The notes: generated from the sequence alone by a model not told the origin. Positions 47,752 to 57,522 are shown, counted from the first letter of the stretch. The stretch: 64,000 nucleotides of DNA from Streptomyces candidus (GCF_014207445.1 NZ_JACHEM010000002.1:1-64000); one strand, 5' to 3'. A program made the numbers and translations.

Positions 47752-49236
47752 ATGAGCGAGAAGACATACGAGGTGCGCACCTACGGGTGCCAGATGAACG
47801 TCCACGACTCCGAGCGCCTGTCGGGCCTCCTGGAGGGCGCGGGATACGTCCGCGCACCCGAAGGGGCCGACGGTGACGCCGACGTCGTCGTCTTCAACAC
47901 CTGCGCGGTCCGGGAGAACGCCGACAACAAGCTGTACGGCAACCTCGGACGGCTCGCGCCGATGAAGACGAAGCGGCCCGGCATGCAGATCGCCGTCGGA
48001 GGCTGTCTGGCGCAGAAGGACCGCGACACCATCACCAAGCGGGCCCCGTGGGTGGACGTCGTCTTCGGCACGCACAACATCGGCAAGCTGCCCGTGCTGC
48101 TGGAGCGCGCCCGTATCCAGGAAGAGGCACAGGTCGAGATCGCGGAGTCGCTGGAGGCGTTCCCCTCGACGCTGCCCACGCGCCGCGAGAGCGCCTACGC
48201 CGCGTGGGTCTCCATCTCCGTCGGCTGCAACAACACCTGCACCTTCTGCATCGTGCCCGCCCTGCGCGGCAAGGAGAAGGACCGCAGGACCGGCGACATC
48301 CTCGCCGAGATCGAGGCCCTGGTCGCCGAGGGCGTCTCCGAGATCACCCTGCTCGGCCAGAACGTCAACGCGTACGGCTCCGACATCGGCGACCGCGAGG
48401 CGTTCAGCAAGCTGCTGCGCGCCTGCGGGAAGATCGAAGGGCTGGAGCGGGTCCGCTTCACCTCCCCGCACCCGCGCGACTTCACCGACGACGTGATCGC
48501 CGCGATGGCCGAGACGCCCAACGTGATGCCGCAGCTGCACATGCCGCTCCAGTCCGGCTCCGACGCGATCCTGAAGTCGATGCGCCGCTCCTACCGGCAG
48601 GAGCGCTTCCTCGGCATCCTGGACAAGGTGCGCGCCGCGATGCCCGACGCCGCCATCTCCACCGACATCATCGTGGGCTTCCCCGGCGAGACCGAGGAGG
48701 ACTTCGAGCAGACGATGCACACCGTCCGCCAGGCGCGCTTCGCCAACGCCTTCACCTTCCAGTACTCCATCCGCCCCGGCACCCCCGCGGCCACCATGGA
48801 GAACCAGATCCCCAAGGAGGTCGTCCAGGAGCGCTACATGCGTCTGGTCGCCCTCCAGGAGGAGATCTCCTGGGAGGAGAACAAGAAGCAGGTCGGCCGC
48901 ACCCTGGAGGTCATGGTCGCCGAGGGCGAGGGCCGCAAGGACGGCGCGACGCTGAGGCTGTCCGGCCGCGCCCCCGACAACCGGCTCGTCCACTTCACCA
49001 AGCCCGCCGAAGAGGTGCGCCCCGGCGACGTGGTGACCGTCGGGATCACCTACGCCGCGCCGCACCACCTGCTCGCCGAGGGCGAGACCACGGCGGTGCG
49101 CCGCACCCGGGCCGGCGACGCCTGGGAGAAGCGCAACGCGCAGCCGCGGCAGGGTCCGGGCGTCCTGCTGGGCCTGCCGAAGATCGGCGTGCCGGAGCCA
49201 CTGCCCGCGGCCACGGGCGGCTGCACCCTCAACTGA
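47752..49236 (+). CDS. miaB: tRNA-2-methylthio-N6-dimethylallyladenosine synthase MiaB
   Basis: 494 aa from ATG 47752. UPF0004 domain with CQMN and the two further cluster cysteines (NTCAVRE, GCLAQ), radical SAM with Cys159, Cys163 and Cys166 (CNNTCTFC), and a C-terminal TRAM domain (about 400-460). It adds the methylthio group to i6A37 in tRNAs reading U-initial codons. It lies upstream of miaA, whose product makes the i6A substrate, so the window carries both steps of that pathway. Confidence 0.95.
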   Translation: MSEKTYEVRTYGCQMNVHDSERLSGLLEGAGYVRAPEGADGDADVVVFNTCAVRENADNKLYGNLGRLAPMKTKRPGMQIAVGGCLAQKDRDTITKRAPWVDVVFGTHNIGKLPVLLERARIQEEAQVEIAESLEAFPSTLPTRRESAYAAWVSISVGCNNTCTFCIVPALRGKEKDRRTGDILAEIEALVAEGVSEITLLGQNVNAYGSDIGDREAFSKLLRACGKIEGLERVRFTSPHPRDFTDDVIAAMAETPNVMPQLHMPLQSGSDAILKSMRRSYRQERFLGILDKVRAAMPDAAISTDIIVGFPGETEEDFEQTMHTVRQARFANAFTFQYSIRPGTPAATMENQIPKEVVQERYMRLVALQEEISWEENKKQVGRTLEVMVAEGEGRKDGATLRLSGRAPDNRLVHFTKPAEEVRPGDVVTVGITYAAPHHLLAEGETTAVRRTRAGDAWEKRNAQPRQGPGVLLGLPKIGVPEPLPAATGGCTLN

Positions 49237-49348
49237 TCGCACTGGTGGGGGAGGTGCCGGGCCGCTCGGGTTCGTCCCGGCCTCCCTTTCGGTATGCGGC
49301 GGCCCACGGCCCGGCCAGGTGCGCGGGCCCCGCGTTAGGCTGCCGGAC

Positions 49349-50056
49349 ATGCTCGTAGCCGCCGCCGTATGTCCCTGCCCGCCGCTGCTCGTACCCGAGG
49401 TGGCCGCGGGTGCCGCGCCGGAGCTCGACGCCGTGCGCCGCGCCTGCGCGGACGCGCTGGGAGTGCTCGCCGCGGCCCGGCCCGACCTGCTCGCCGTGGT
49501 CGGACCGGCCGGACCGGAGGGCCAGGGGCCGCACCCGCAGGGTGCGCGGGGGGACTTCCGCGGATTCGGCGTGGACCTCCAGGTGCGGCTGGGCAAGGGC
49601 GAAGCGGCCTCGGAACGCCCCCTGCCGTCGTCCCTGTCGCTGGCCGCCTGGCTTCTCGGCAGAACGGGCTGGGCGGGGCCCGTGGAGGGTCTCGGCGTGG
49701 CCGAGGACCTGCCCGCCGCCCACTGCGCCGGGACCGGCCGCGAGCTGGCGGGGCGGGCGGGCCGGGTGGCCCTCCTGGTGATGGGCGACGGGAGCGCCTG
49801 CCGCACTCTGAAGGCGCCCGGCTACCTCGACGAACGCGCCGAGGGCTTCGACGCCGACGCGGCCCGCGCGCTGGGCACCGCCGACACCGCCGCCCTGCTC
49901 GCTCTGGACGGGGAACTCGCGTACGGCCTCAAGTGCGCGGGCCGGGCCCCCTGGCAGGTGCTCGCGGGTGCCGGGGACGGGGCGGACATGGGAGGGCAGC
50001 TGCTGTACGAAGGTGCTCCGTACGGCGTGGGGTACTTCGTCGCCGCCTGGACGTAG
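49349..50056 (+). CDS. Extradiol-dioxygenase-class III-like protein of unknown substrate
   Basis: 235 aa from ATG 49349. The N-terminus and the VMGDGS and LDGELAYGLKCAGRAPW stretches resemble class III (LigB-type) extradiol dioxygenase folds, but the usual paired metal-binding histidines are not clearly visible, so it may be a non-catalytic relative. It sits between miaB and miaA in streptomycetes, which suggests conserved neighbourhood rather than shared function. No ligand can be assigned. Confidence 0.72.
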   Translation: MLVAAAVCPCPPLLVPEVAAGAAPELDAVRRACADALGVLAAARPDLLAVVGPAGPEGQGPHPQGARGDFRGFGVDLQVRLGKGEAASERPLPSSLSLAAWLLGRTGWAGPVEGLGVAEDLPAAHCAGTGRELAGRAGRVALLVMGDGSACRTLKAPGYLDERAEGFDADAARALGTADTAALLALDGELAYGLKCAGRAPWQVLAGAGDGADMGGQLLYEGAPYGVGYFVAAWT

Positions 50057-50127
50057 CGCCGGGGCCGGTGCCCTGCCGGAGGCGGCCCGCGGCTGCCTGG
50101 CGGAGCTTCGGGGTGCGGGGAGCCCCG

Positions 50128-50180
50128 GGGTACGGGAACGGCCGCGGAACCCGGAAGGTTCCACGGCCGTTCCCGTACCC
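50128..50180. terminator. Strong bidirectional terminator
   Basis: A 17-bp perfect arm (50128-50144 with 50164-50180) continues inward as a 6-bp stem (GGAACC/GGTTCC) after one mismatch, giving a 23-pair hairpin with a 5-base tip. It lies between two convergent genes and can stop both. Confidence 0.82.
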
Positions 50181-50193
50181 GCCTGTGAGCCTT

Positions 50194-50442
50194 TCAGGAG
50201 GCCTTCGGCGGCGGCGGCGGAGTGCCGCCGTCGTCCTTCGTGGAGAGACGGTCCAAGGCGTCCTTGGCCTTGCCCGTTCCCGACTGGATCTGGTTGCTGT
50301 ACTTGCCCTTGGTCTTGGAATCGACGGCCTGGGCGGCCTTGTCGAGACCCTGCTCGATCTTGCCCCCGTGCTGTTGCGCGAGGTCCGCGGCCTTTTCCTT
50401 CGCCGGGGCCAGCTTGGCCTTCAAATTGTCCAGAAAGCCCAT
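50194..50442 (-). CDS. Small basic protein related to MT0933-type antitoxins
   Basis: 82 aa from ATG 50442, with GAGGGAAGG upstream. MGFLDNLKAKLAPAKEKAADLAQ opens an amphipathic helical region, followed by a Lys/Gln-rich middle and a Gly/Pro tail. The pattern fits the small antitoxin-like family annotated as antitoxin in Mycobacterium (MT0933 type), but no toxin gene lies nearby, so a stand-alone role is likely. Confidence 0.6.
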   Translation of the reverse strand: MGFLDNLKAKLAPAKEKAADLAQQHGGKIEQGLDKAAQAVDSKTKGKYSNQIQSGTGKAKDALDRLSTKDDGGTPPPPPKAS

Positions 50443-50494
50443 GGGGCACCTTCCCTCGGGGGACTCCTGGGTTCCGGTCCCACGGGACCGGAAC

Positions 50495-50770
50495 CTAGGT
50501 ACGGGCGGTTTCGCCCACCTCATTGTCCGCTGCCTTGGCCGCGGACGGCTGCCCGGGGATCTCCGTGTTCTCCGTGGCGGCGGCCGGGGAGTTCGCGGCC
50601 GTCTCCGTGGCGGCCTGTGCGTCGGCCTTGTCGTCGGCTTCGGCGGTCTTCGGCTCGGCGGTCACGGGCTCCGCGGCGGCGCCGGCCTCCGGAGCGGTGG
50701 TCTGCTCCTCGCCGGTCGGCGCCTCGGCGGACACCTTCGGCTTACGGCGAAACATCGCAAAAATATCCAT
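50495..50770 (-). CDS. Small acidic protein of unknown function
   Basis: 91 aa from ATG 50770. MDIFAMFRRKPKVS starts it, followed by an Ala/Glu/Pro-rich tail with PVTAEPKTAEADD. The region around its start is unusually AT-rich for this genome (AAAATATCC), and no domain is recognisable. It may be a small membrane-proximal or structural protein; the assignment is uncertain. Confidence 0.5.
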   Translation of the reverse strand: MDIFAMFRRKPKVSAEAPTGEEQTTAPEAGAAAEPVTAEPKTAEADDKADAQAATETAANSPAAATENTEIPGQPSAAKAADNEVGETART

Positions 50771-50950
50771 TACCACTCCATACCGTACTCGTGTGGGCGA
50801 AATGCCGCGCCGTCCGGTGCGTCCCATTGCGCCGCCCGGAGACGCCGGTCCGTAAACCGGCGCGCGGAACCTCGCAACAGGAACGACCCCGCACGCGCCT
50901 CGTCACGTCGCTCGTTCGGGGAAGCGCCGCGGGTTTGCGAGACTTGGCCG

Positions 50951-51889
50951 GTGAGAACTGCAGCTCCCGCACCGCGGGTCATCGCCGTCGTCGGTCCCAC
51001 CGCGGCCGGAAAATCCGATCTGGGCGTCGCCCTCGCCCGGCATTTCGGCGGCGAGGTCGTCAACGCCGACTCCATGCAGCTCTACCGCGGGATGGACATC
51101 GGCACCGCGAAGCTGACGCCGGAGGAGCGCGGCGGGATTCCGCACCGGCTCCTCGACATCTGGGACGTCACCGTCACCGCGAACGTCGCCGAGTACCAGC
51201 GGCTCGCCCGCAAGGAGATCGACCGGCTGCTCGCCGCAGGACGCACCCCGGTCCTCGTCGGCGGCTCGGGGCTGTACGTGAAGGGTGCCATCGACGTCAT
51301 GGAGTTCCCCGGCACGGACCCCGAGGTCCGCGCCAGACTGGAGGCGGAACTCGCCGAGCAGGGGCCCGGCGCCCTCCACCTGCGGCTCGCCACGGCCGAC
51401 CCCGGAGCGGGCCGCGCCATCCTCCCCAGCAACGGCCGCCGCATCGTCCGCGCACTCGAAGTGATCGAGATCACCGGCCGCCCCTTCACCGCCCAGCTGC
51501 CCGGCCACCAGTCGGTGTACGACACCGTGCAGATCGGCGTCGACGTCGCCCGCCCCGAACTCGACGACCGCATCGCCGCGCGGGTGGACCGCATGTGGGA
51601 AGCGGGTCTCGTGGACGAGGTGCGCACCCTGGAGGCGCAGGGCCTGCGCGAGGGCCTCACGGCCTCCCGGGCGCTGGGGTACCAGCAGGTGCTGAGCGCC
51701 CTCGCCGGCGACTGCACGCAGGAGGAGGCGCGGGCCGAAACCGTGCGCGCCACGAAGCGGTTCGCACGCCGCCAGGACTCCTGGTTCCGCCGTGATCCCC
51801 GGGTCCACTGGCTGAGCGGTGCGGCCGAGCACCGTGCGGAACTTCCGCACCTCGCGCTGGCGTTGCTCGAACGAGCGGTCACAGCCTGA
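50951..51889 (+). CDS. miaA: tRNA dimethylallyltransferase MiaA
   Basis: 312 aa from GTG 50951. P-loop GPTAAGKS near the N-terminus, then DSMQLYRGMDIGTAKLT, the substrate-binding loop with DIWDVTVTANVAEYQ, and the C-terminal tRNA-binding half with the RRQDSWFRRDPRVHWL region. It transfers dimethylallyl from DMAPP to A37 of tRNA. It follows miaB after a 1.7-kb gap. Confidence 0.93.
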   Translation: MRTAAPAPRVIAVVGPTAAGKSDLGVALARHFGGEVVNADSMQLYRGMDIGTAKLTPEERGGIPHRLLDIWDVTVTANVAEYQRLARKEIDRLLAAGRTPVLVGGSGLYVKGAIDVMEFPGTDPEVRARLEAELAEQGPGALHLRLATADPGAGRAILPSNGRRIVRALEVIEITGRPFTAQLPGHQSVYDTVQIGVDVARPELDDRIAARVDRMWEAGLVDEVRTLEAQGLREGLTASRALGYQQVLSALAGDCTQEEARAETVRATKRFARRQDSWFRRDPRVHWLSGAAEHRAELPHLALALLERAVTA

Positions 51890-51995
51890 TCACGTGATGG
51901 CATCGGGACGCCCCGCCCGTCATTCCGGTGCCCGTGCGCGTGCCATCATCGAGCTTCGATCGACCGTTGGAGTCCGAGTGGGAGGGCGCGTGGCG

Positions 51996-52475
51996 ATGGA
52001 GGCCGGCCCTCGCGACAGAGCACAGGAAGAACCGGAGCGGTTGAGTCCTGACGGGCCCGAAGACCAGTCCCTGACACCGGGAGAGCTGCCCGACGTCCCG
52101 GAGGTGCCCGAAGTCCCCGGACTCCCGGCACCCGAGGCCGAGGTCGAGGTGGAACTGCGTCCGCAGCGCCGGCTGCGGATCTGGCAGCTCGCCCCCATCG
52201 TGACGCTCGCCGCCATCGGCTCGCTGATGTTCGCCTTCCCGCTGGCCTTCCAGATCGGCGACGGCGGTGCGGTCGTCGCCATGCTCGGCCTGCTGATCAG
52301 CGGCTGCGCGGTGGGCTGGGGCATGACCGCCGCACGCCGCGTCGGCTACACCTGGCCCGGCCTGCCCGCCCGGGGCTCCGGCGCACGTACGGACTGGCGG
52401 GTGGCCGCCCTGTACGCGGTGGTGTGCGTGACGCTCGTCGTGCTGGCCGTCTGGCGCGTCGCCCGGCTCCGCTGA
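51996..52475 (+). CDS. Conserved actinobacterial membrane protein
   Basis: 159 aa from ATG 51996 (GTG 51990 is possible; GGAGGG precedes both). An acidic Pro/Glu-rich N-terminal half (about 60 residues) is followed by three membrane segments (about 75-97, 100-120 and 137-157). It lies between miaA and dapF. No domain family is evident; the charged N-terminus would be cytoplasmic. Confidence 0.7.
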   Translation: MEAGPRDRAQEEPERLSPDGPEDQSLTPGELPDVPEVPEVPGLPAPEAEVEVELRPQRRLRIWQLAPIVTLAAIGSLMFAFPLAFQIGDGGAVVAMLGLLISGCAVGWGMTAARRVGYTWPGLPARGSGARTDWRVAALYAVVCVTLVVLAVWRVARLR

Positions 52476-52576
52476 GCAGGCCGCTGCGGCCCCCGTGGAC
52501 GCAGGCCGCTCCGGCCCCCGCGCATCGTCCAGGCGCCGACCGGGCCGGAGATCGTCCGTCGTACCCGGCGCTTACG

Positions 52577-53482
52577 ATGGATCCCGTGACCACCGCACCC
52601 GCCGCCGCCGCGCCGATCGCCTTCCTCAAGGGACACGGCACCGAGAACGACTTCGTGATCGTTCCCGACCCGGACAACGCCCTCGCCCTGCCCGCGGCCG
52701 CCGTCGTGCGGCTCTGCGACCGCCGGGCCGGCATCGGCGGCGACGGACTGCTGCACGTCGTACGGTCCGAGGCGCACCCCGACGCGCGGGCGATGGCCGA
52801 CCGGGCCGAGTGGTTCATGGACTACCGCAACGCGGACGGCTCGGTGGCCGAGATGTGCGGCAACGGCGTACGGGTCTTCGCCCGCTACCTCCAGCACGCG
52901 GGCCTGACCGACGCCGGCGACCTCGACATCGCCACCCGTGGCGGCGTCAAGCGCGTCCACCTCGACAAGAACGGCGACATCACCGTCTCGATGGGCCGCG
53001 CGGTCCTGCCCGGCACGGACGTCACCGTCTCCGTCGGCAACCGCGCCTGGCCCGCCCGCAACGTCAGCATGGGCAACCCGCACGCGGTGGTCTTCGTCGA
53101 GGACCTGGCGCACGCCGGGACCCTGTACGACCCGCCGGCGTTCAGTCCGCCCGCCGCCTACCCCGACGGTGTGAACGTGGAGTTCGTCGTCGACCGCGGC
53201 CCGCAGCACGTCGCGATGCGCGTGCACGAGCGAGGCGCCGCCGAGACCCGGTCCTGCGGGACCGGCGCGTGCGCCGTCGCCGTGGCCGCAGCCCGCCGTG
53301 ACGGCCACGACCCGGCCGCCACGGGGAACCCCGTCACGTACACCGTCGACGTCCTCGGCGGACGCCTGGTGATCACCGAAACGCCGGACGGCGCGATCGG
53401 GATGAGCGGCCCGGCGGTGATCGTCGCCGAGGGGCACATCGACCCCGCGTGGCTGGGATCGCTCGAATTCGCCGTCGCATAG
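52577..53482 (+). CDS. dapF: Diaminopimelate epimerase
   Basis: 301 aa from ATG 52577; GTG 52586 is an alternative. Both catalytic cysteines are present, in DYRNADGSVAEMCGNGVR and ETRSCGTGACA. It converts LL- to meso-diaminopimelate for peptidoglycan (LL-DAP in Streptomyces walls) and lysine. The N-terminal GHGTENDF motif is intact. The following 160 bases before rshA contain only its promoter. Confidence 0.93.
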   Translation: MDPVTTAPAAAAPIAFLKGHGTENDFVIVPDPDNALALPAAAVVRLCDRRAGIGGDGLLHVVRSEAHPDARAMADRAEWFMDYRNADGSVAEMCGNGVRVFARYLQHAGLTDAGDLDIATRGGVKRVHLDKNGDITVSMGRAVLPGTDVTVSVGNRAWPARNVSMGNPHAVVFVEDLAHAGTLYDPPAFSPPAAYPDGVNVEFVVDRGPQHVAMRVHERGAAETRSCGTGACAVAVAAARRDGHDPAATGNPVTYTVDVLGGRLVITETPDGAIGMSGPAVIVAEGHIDPAWLGSLEFAVA

Positions 53483-53644
53483 TTCTTCGCTCGAACGGGT
53501 GATCCGCTTCACTCCGGGCGGGACCCGGTCAGCACCGCGTGGTGGGGTCGGTAGCATCAAGCACCGGCCCGGACGGGACACTCCCGACGAAGGCAGGGGG
53601 AGTCTCCACCCGCCCACCGCCGGTCGAGGCTGCCGGAGGTGCCC

Positions 53645-55834
53645 ATGAGTGCAGAGGCCACCAACCCCAACGGTGTGTCCCCGGAGATCCGTCCGACGGC
53701 CCCGTCGGCGGCGCTCCAAGGGGCCGCACGGAGCCGCAGGCGCGGCCGTCACCGGATCGACCTGCGCCGGCTCGGCAGGGCCGCCCTGCTCGGTCACGCC
53801 GCCCGCGGCCGCACCCCCGACGCGATCGCCCATGTGGCCGAGGCCCACCGAGCCCACCATCCGGACGCGGACCTCTCCCTCCTCAGCCGGGCCTACGTCC
53901 TCGCCGAGTCGTCCCACCGCGGGCAGATGCGCAAGAGCGGCGAGCCGTACATCACCCACCCGCTCGCCGTGACCCTGATCCTGGCCGAGCTGGGCGCCGA
54001 GACCACCACCCTGACCGCGTCCCTGCTGCACGACACGGTTGAGGACACCGACGTGACCCTCGATCAGGTGCGCGAGGAGTTCGGCGACGAGGTGTGCTTC
54101 CTCGTCGACGGCGTCACCAAGCTGGAGAAGGTCGACTACGGAGCCGCCGCCGAGCCCGAGACCTTCCGCAAGATGCTGGTCGCCACCGGCAACGACGTAC
54201 GCGTGATGTCGATCAAGCTGGCCGACCGGCTGCACAACATGCGCACCCTCGGCGTGATGCGCCCCGAGAAACAGGCCCGCATCGCCAAGGTCACCCACGA
54301 CGTCCTCATCCCGCTCGCCGAACGCCTCGGCGTGCAGGCGCTCAAGACCGAGCTGGAGGACCTCGTCTTCGCGATCCTCCAGCCCGAGGAGTACGCCCGC
54401 ACCCGCACCCTGATCGACGCCAACGCCGCGCACGGCGACCCGCTCGCCCCGATCGCGGAGAACGTCCGCGGCGTCCTCAAGGACGCGGGCATCACCGCCG
54501 AGGTCGCCGTCCGCCCGCGGCACTCCGTCTCCGTGCACCGCGTCTCCCTCAAGCGGGGCGAGCTGCGCGGCACGGACTTCGGGCGGCTGCTCGTGCTGGT
54601 GGCCGAGGACGCCGACTGCTACGCCGTCCTCGGTGAGCTGCACACCTGTTTCACCCCGGTGATCTCCGAGTTCAAGGACTTCATCGCCTCGCCCAAGTTC
54701 AACCTGTACCAGTCGCTGCACACCGCCGTCGCGAGCGACGACGGGGCGGTCGCCGAAGTGCTCATCCGTACGCACCAGATGCACAAGGTGGCGGAAGCGG
54801 GCGTCGTCGCGCTCGGCAATCCCTACGCACAGCCGGACCCCGCCGAAACCGCACCGGACGGTGAGCGGATCGACCCCACCCGGCCCGGCTGGCTCTCCCG
54901 GCTCCTCGAATGGCAGGAGGCCACCCCCGACCCCGACGCCTTCTGGACGTCGCTGCGCGCCGACCTCGCCCAGGACCGCGAGATCACCGTCTTCCGCTCC
55001 GACGGAGGCACGCTCGGGCTGCCCGCCGGGGCGAGCTGCGTGGACGCCGCGTACGCCCAGTACGGCGAAGAGGCGCACGCCTGCATCGGGGCCCGCGTCA
55101 ACGGCCGGCTGGCCACCCTCAGCACCGTCCTGCGCGACGGCGACAGCGTGCAACTGCTGCTGGCCCACGACGCGACCTCCGGGCCCTCGCCCGACTGGCT
55201 CGACCACGCCCGCACCCCGGCCGCGCGGATCGCCATCGCGGGCTGGCTCGCCGACCCGTCGACCGCGCACGACGCGGGGCCGCCCAAGGCCGCGGGAGCG
55301 GACGCGGGGAGCACCGGGACCCCGCCCGGCGTCCCGACGGCGCCGGACGCTCCGACGGGCGGTGAGGGCGTCCTACGGGCCGCACCGGAGAACGCGGTCA
55401 CCGACCTGCCGGACACGAGCGTGCGCATGGCCGGATGCTGTACGCCCGTACCCCCCGACCGGGTACTGGGCTTCGCCGTCCGCGGCGGCGTGGTCACCGT
55501 CCATCGCGAAGGCTGCGCCGCCGTGGCCCGCATGCGGGCCCTGGGACGCGAACCGGTCGCCGTGCACTGGCAGGCCACCGCGGACTGCCGGGTCACACTG
55601 ATCGCCGAGTCCTTCGGCCGGCCCCACCTGCTCGCCGACCTCACCGAGGCCATCGCCACGGCGGGCGCCGAAGTCGTCTCCGCCACCGTCGAGCCGCCCA
55701 TGGAACAGCGGGTGCGGCACACGTACACGCTGCAGCTCCCGGACGCCACCGGGCTCCCCGCACTCATGCGCGCCATGCGCGAGGTCGCCGGGGTCTACGA
55801 CGTCAGCCGCGCCCAGCACCCCGCGACCGCCTGA
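53645..55834 (+). CDS. rshA: Rel/SpoT homologue RshA
   Basis: 729 aa from ATG 53645 with GGAGGT upstream. Hydrolase: RKSGEPYITHPLAV, HDTVEDTDVT and KLADRLHNMRTL carry the conserved Arg, His-Asp and Asp, so ppGpp hydrolysis looks possible. Synthetase: KFNLYQSLHT is kept, but RPKH-type is RPRH, the ELQIRT motif is AEVLIRT and the following YGIAAHW is lost. TGS (about 440-505) and ACT (about 655-725) domains follow. Matches the second Rel homologue of S. coelicolor (RshA, SCO5794). Confidence 0.88.
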   Translation: MSAEATNPNGVSPEIRPTAPSAALQGAARSRRRGRHRIDLRRLGRAALLGHAARGRTPDAIAHVAEAHRAHHPDADLSLLSRAYVLAESSHRGQMRKSGEPYITHPLAVTLILAELGAETTTLTASLLHDTVEDTDVTLDQVREEFGDEVCFLVDGVTKLEKVDYGAAAEPETFRKMLVATGNDVRVMSIKLADRLHNMRTLGVMRPEKQARIAKVTHDVLIPLAERLGVQALKTELEDLVFAILQPEEYARTRTLIDANAAHGDPLAPIAENVRGVLKDAGITAEVAVRPRHSVSVHRVSLKRGELRGTDFGRLLVLVAEDADCYAVLGELHTCFTPVISEFKDFIASPKFNLYQSLHTAVASDDGAVAEVLIRTHQMHKVAEAGVVALGNPYAQPDPAETAPDGERIDPTRPGWLSRLLEWQEATPDPDAFWTSLRADLAQDREITVFRSDGGTLGLPAGASCVDAAYAQYGEEAHACIGARVNGRLATLSTVLRDGDSVQLLLAHDATSGPSPDWLDHARTPAARIAIAGWLADPSTAHDAGPPKAAGADAGSTGTPPGVPTAPDAPTGGEGVLRAAPENAVTDLPDTSVRMAGCCTPVPPDRVLGFAVRGGVVTVHREGCAAVARMRALGREPVAVHWQATADCRVTLIAESFGRPHLLADLTEAIATAGAEVVSATVEPPMEQRVRHTYTLQLPDATGLPALMRAMREVAGVYDVSRAQHPATA

Positions 55835-55935
55835 CCCGCCGACGGGTGCGGCGCGCGGGCCCGTACGCCCCTCGTTCGGGTGGCCCGGTGCGCGCCGTCC
55901 CCACCGCCGGGCGCCGGCGCTGATAGCGGTGGTCC

Positions 55936-57408
55936 ATGCTGCTCACCTCCCGGCGCCTGCGTGCCGCCCTGCTGGCCGCCGCCTCCGTCTCCCTCGTCGG
56001 AGCCGTCCTGCCGCCGCCCGCCCCCCTCGGCATCGGCGACCCGCTCTTCCCGTACCTCGGCAACCCCGGCTACGACGTCCTCTCGTACGACATCGCCCTC
56101 ACCTACAGCGGCGACAACAGCAAGCCGCTGGACGCAGTGACGAAGATCGAGGCGCGCGCCACGGACGACCTGGACCGCCTCAACCTCGACTTCGCGCACG
56201 GCACCGTCCGGTCGGTCGAGGTGAACGGGGCGCCGGCGGCCTTCTCCACCGCCGGTGAGGACCTGGTCGTCACCCCCGCGCGGAAGGTGCAGGAGGGCAG
56301 GCGTGCTCACCTCACCGTCAGACACACCAGCAACCCCCTCGGCAACACGGCCGACGGCGGCTGGGTGCGCACCGGTGACGGCCTGGCCATGGCCAACCAG
56401 GCCGACGCCGCGCACCGCGTCTTCCCCTGCAACGACCACCCGTCCGACAAGGCGTACTTCACCTTCCGGGTGACCGCGCCCAAGGACCGCACGGTCGTCG
56501 CCAACGGACTGCCCGCCGCGCCCCGCCGGGCGAAGGGGCGCAGCGCCGCGGCGAACACCACCACCTGGACCTACCGCACCCGCCACCCCATGGCCACCGA
56601 ACTCGCCCAGGTGTCGATCGGGAAGTCCGCCGTGCTGCACCGCACCGGCCCGCACGGTCTGCCGGTGCGCGACGTGGTCCCGGCGGCCGACGTGAAGGTG
56701 CTGGAGCCGTGGCTGAAGAAGACCCCCGAGCACCTCAGGTGGATGGAGGAGCGCGTCGGGCGCTACCCCTTCGAGACGTACGGAGTGCTCGTCGCGGACG
56801 CCAGCACCGGCTTCGCGCTGGAGACCCAGACGCTCTCGCTCTTCGAGCGGTCCCTGTTCACCCACACCGGCTACCCGCGCTGGTACGTCGACTCGATCAT
56901 GGTGCACGAGCTGGCGCACCAATGGTTCGGCAACAGCGTCTCGCCCCGGTCCTGGTCCGACCTGTGGCTCAACGAGGGCCACGCCACCTGGTACGAGGCG
57001 CTGTACGCGGACGGGCATCGCCCCCTTGAGCGGCGCATGAAGGACGCGTACAGCCGGTCCGACGCGTGGCGCAGCGCGGGCGGGCCGCCGGCCGCCCCCA
57101 AGCAGGCCGAGCCCGGCCGCAAGATCAGCATCTTCCGTCCGGTGGTGTACGACGGCAGTGCCCTGGTGCTGTACGCACTGCGCCAGGAGATCGGTGCGGC
57201 GGCCTTCGAGGAGGTCGAGCGGCGCTGGGTGAGCGAGCACCGTGACTCGGTTGCCGCCACGGAGGACTTCGTGAAGCTGGCCTCCGACGTGTCAGGACGC
57301 GACCTCTCCGGCTTCTTCCAGCAATGGCTGTACGCGAAGAAGACGCCGCCGATGCCCGGCCGCCCGGAGTGGCGCAGCGCGGCGGTCGCGAGCGCCGGGA
57401 AGGGCTGA
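55936..57408 (+). CDS. Secreted M1-family zinc metallopeptidase
   Basis: 490 aa. Signal peptide at 1-25 (hydrophobic LRAALLAAASVSLVGAVL), then the M1 zinc site HELAHQWFGNS with the third ligand Glu in LWLNEGHATW and the catalytic Tyr in VVYDGSALVLYALR. The usual GAMEN exopeptidase motif is replaced by GFALETQTLSLF. At about half the length of full M1 aminopeptidases it lacks the C-terminal domains, like other short streptomycete M1 proteins. Likely exported. Confidence 0.87.
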   Translation: MLLTSRRLRAALLAAASVSLVGAVLPPPAPLGIGDPLFPYLGNPGYDVLSYDIALTYSGDNSKPLDAVTKIEARATDDLDRLNLDFAHGTVRSVEVNGAPAAFSTAGEDLVVTPARKVQEGRRAHLTVRHTSNPLGNTADGGWVRTGDGLAMANQADAAHRVFPCNDHPSDKAYFTFRVTAPKDRTVVANGLPAAPRRAKGRSAAANTTTWTYRTRHPMATELAQVSIGKSAVLHRTGPHGLPVRDVVPAADVKVLEPWLKKTPEHLRWMEERVGRYPFETYGVLVADASTGFALETQTLSLFERSLFTHTGYPRWYVDSIMVHELAHQWFGNSVSPRSWSDLWLNEGHATWYEALYADGHRPLERRMKDAYSRSDAWRSAGGPPAAPKQAEPGRKISIFRPVVYDGSALVLYALRQEIGAAAFEEVERRWVSEHRDSVAATEDFVKLASDVSGRDLSGFFQQWLYAKKTPPMPGRPEWRSAAVASAGKG

Positions 57409-57482
57409 GACCGCGCGGTGCACGTCCGGCGCGGAGCCGTCCCGGGAGCGGTTCGGGAGCCGGTAAACCCGTGTGACGACCG

Positions 57483-57522
57483 GGCCGTGCCGTGCGACCA
57501 TCATCGGGTCGACGGCACGGCC
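57483..57522 (+). terminator. Terminator-like hairpin after the M1 peptidase
   Basis: An 11-bp stem (GGCCGTGCCGT 57483-57493 with ACGGCACGGCC 57512-57522) continues as CGACC/GGTCG after a one-base bulge. No T-run follows immediately, though AAAAGTTTT lies a little further on. The rest of 57409-57668 would hold the hflX promoter, which I cannot define. Confidence 0.65.
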
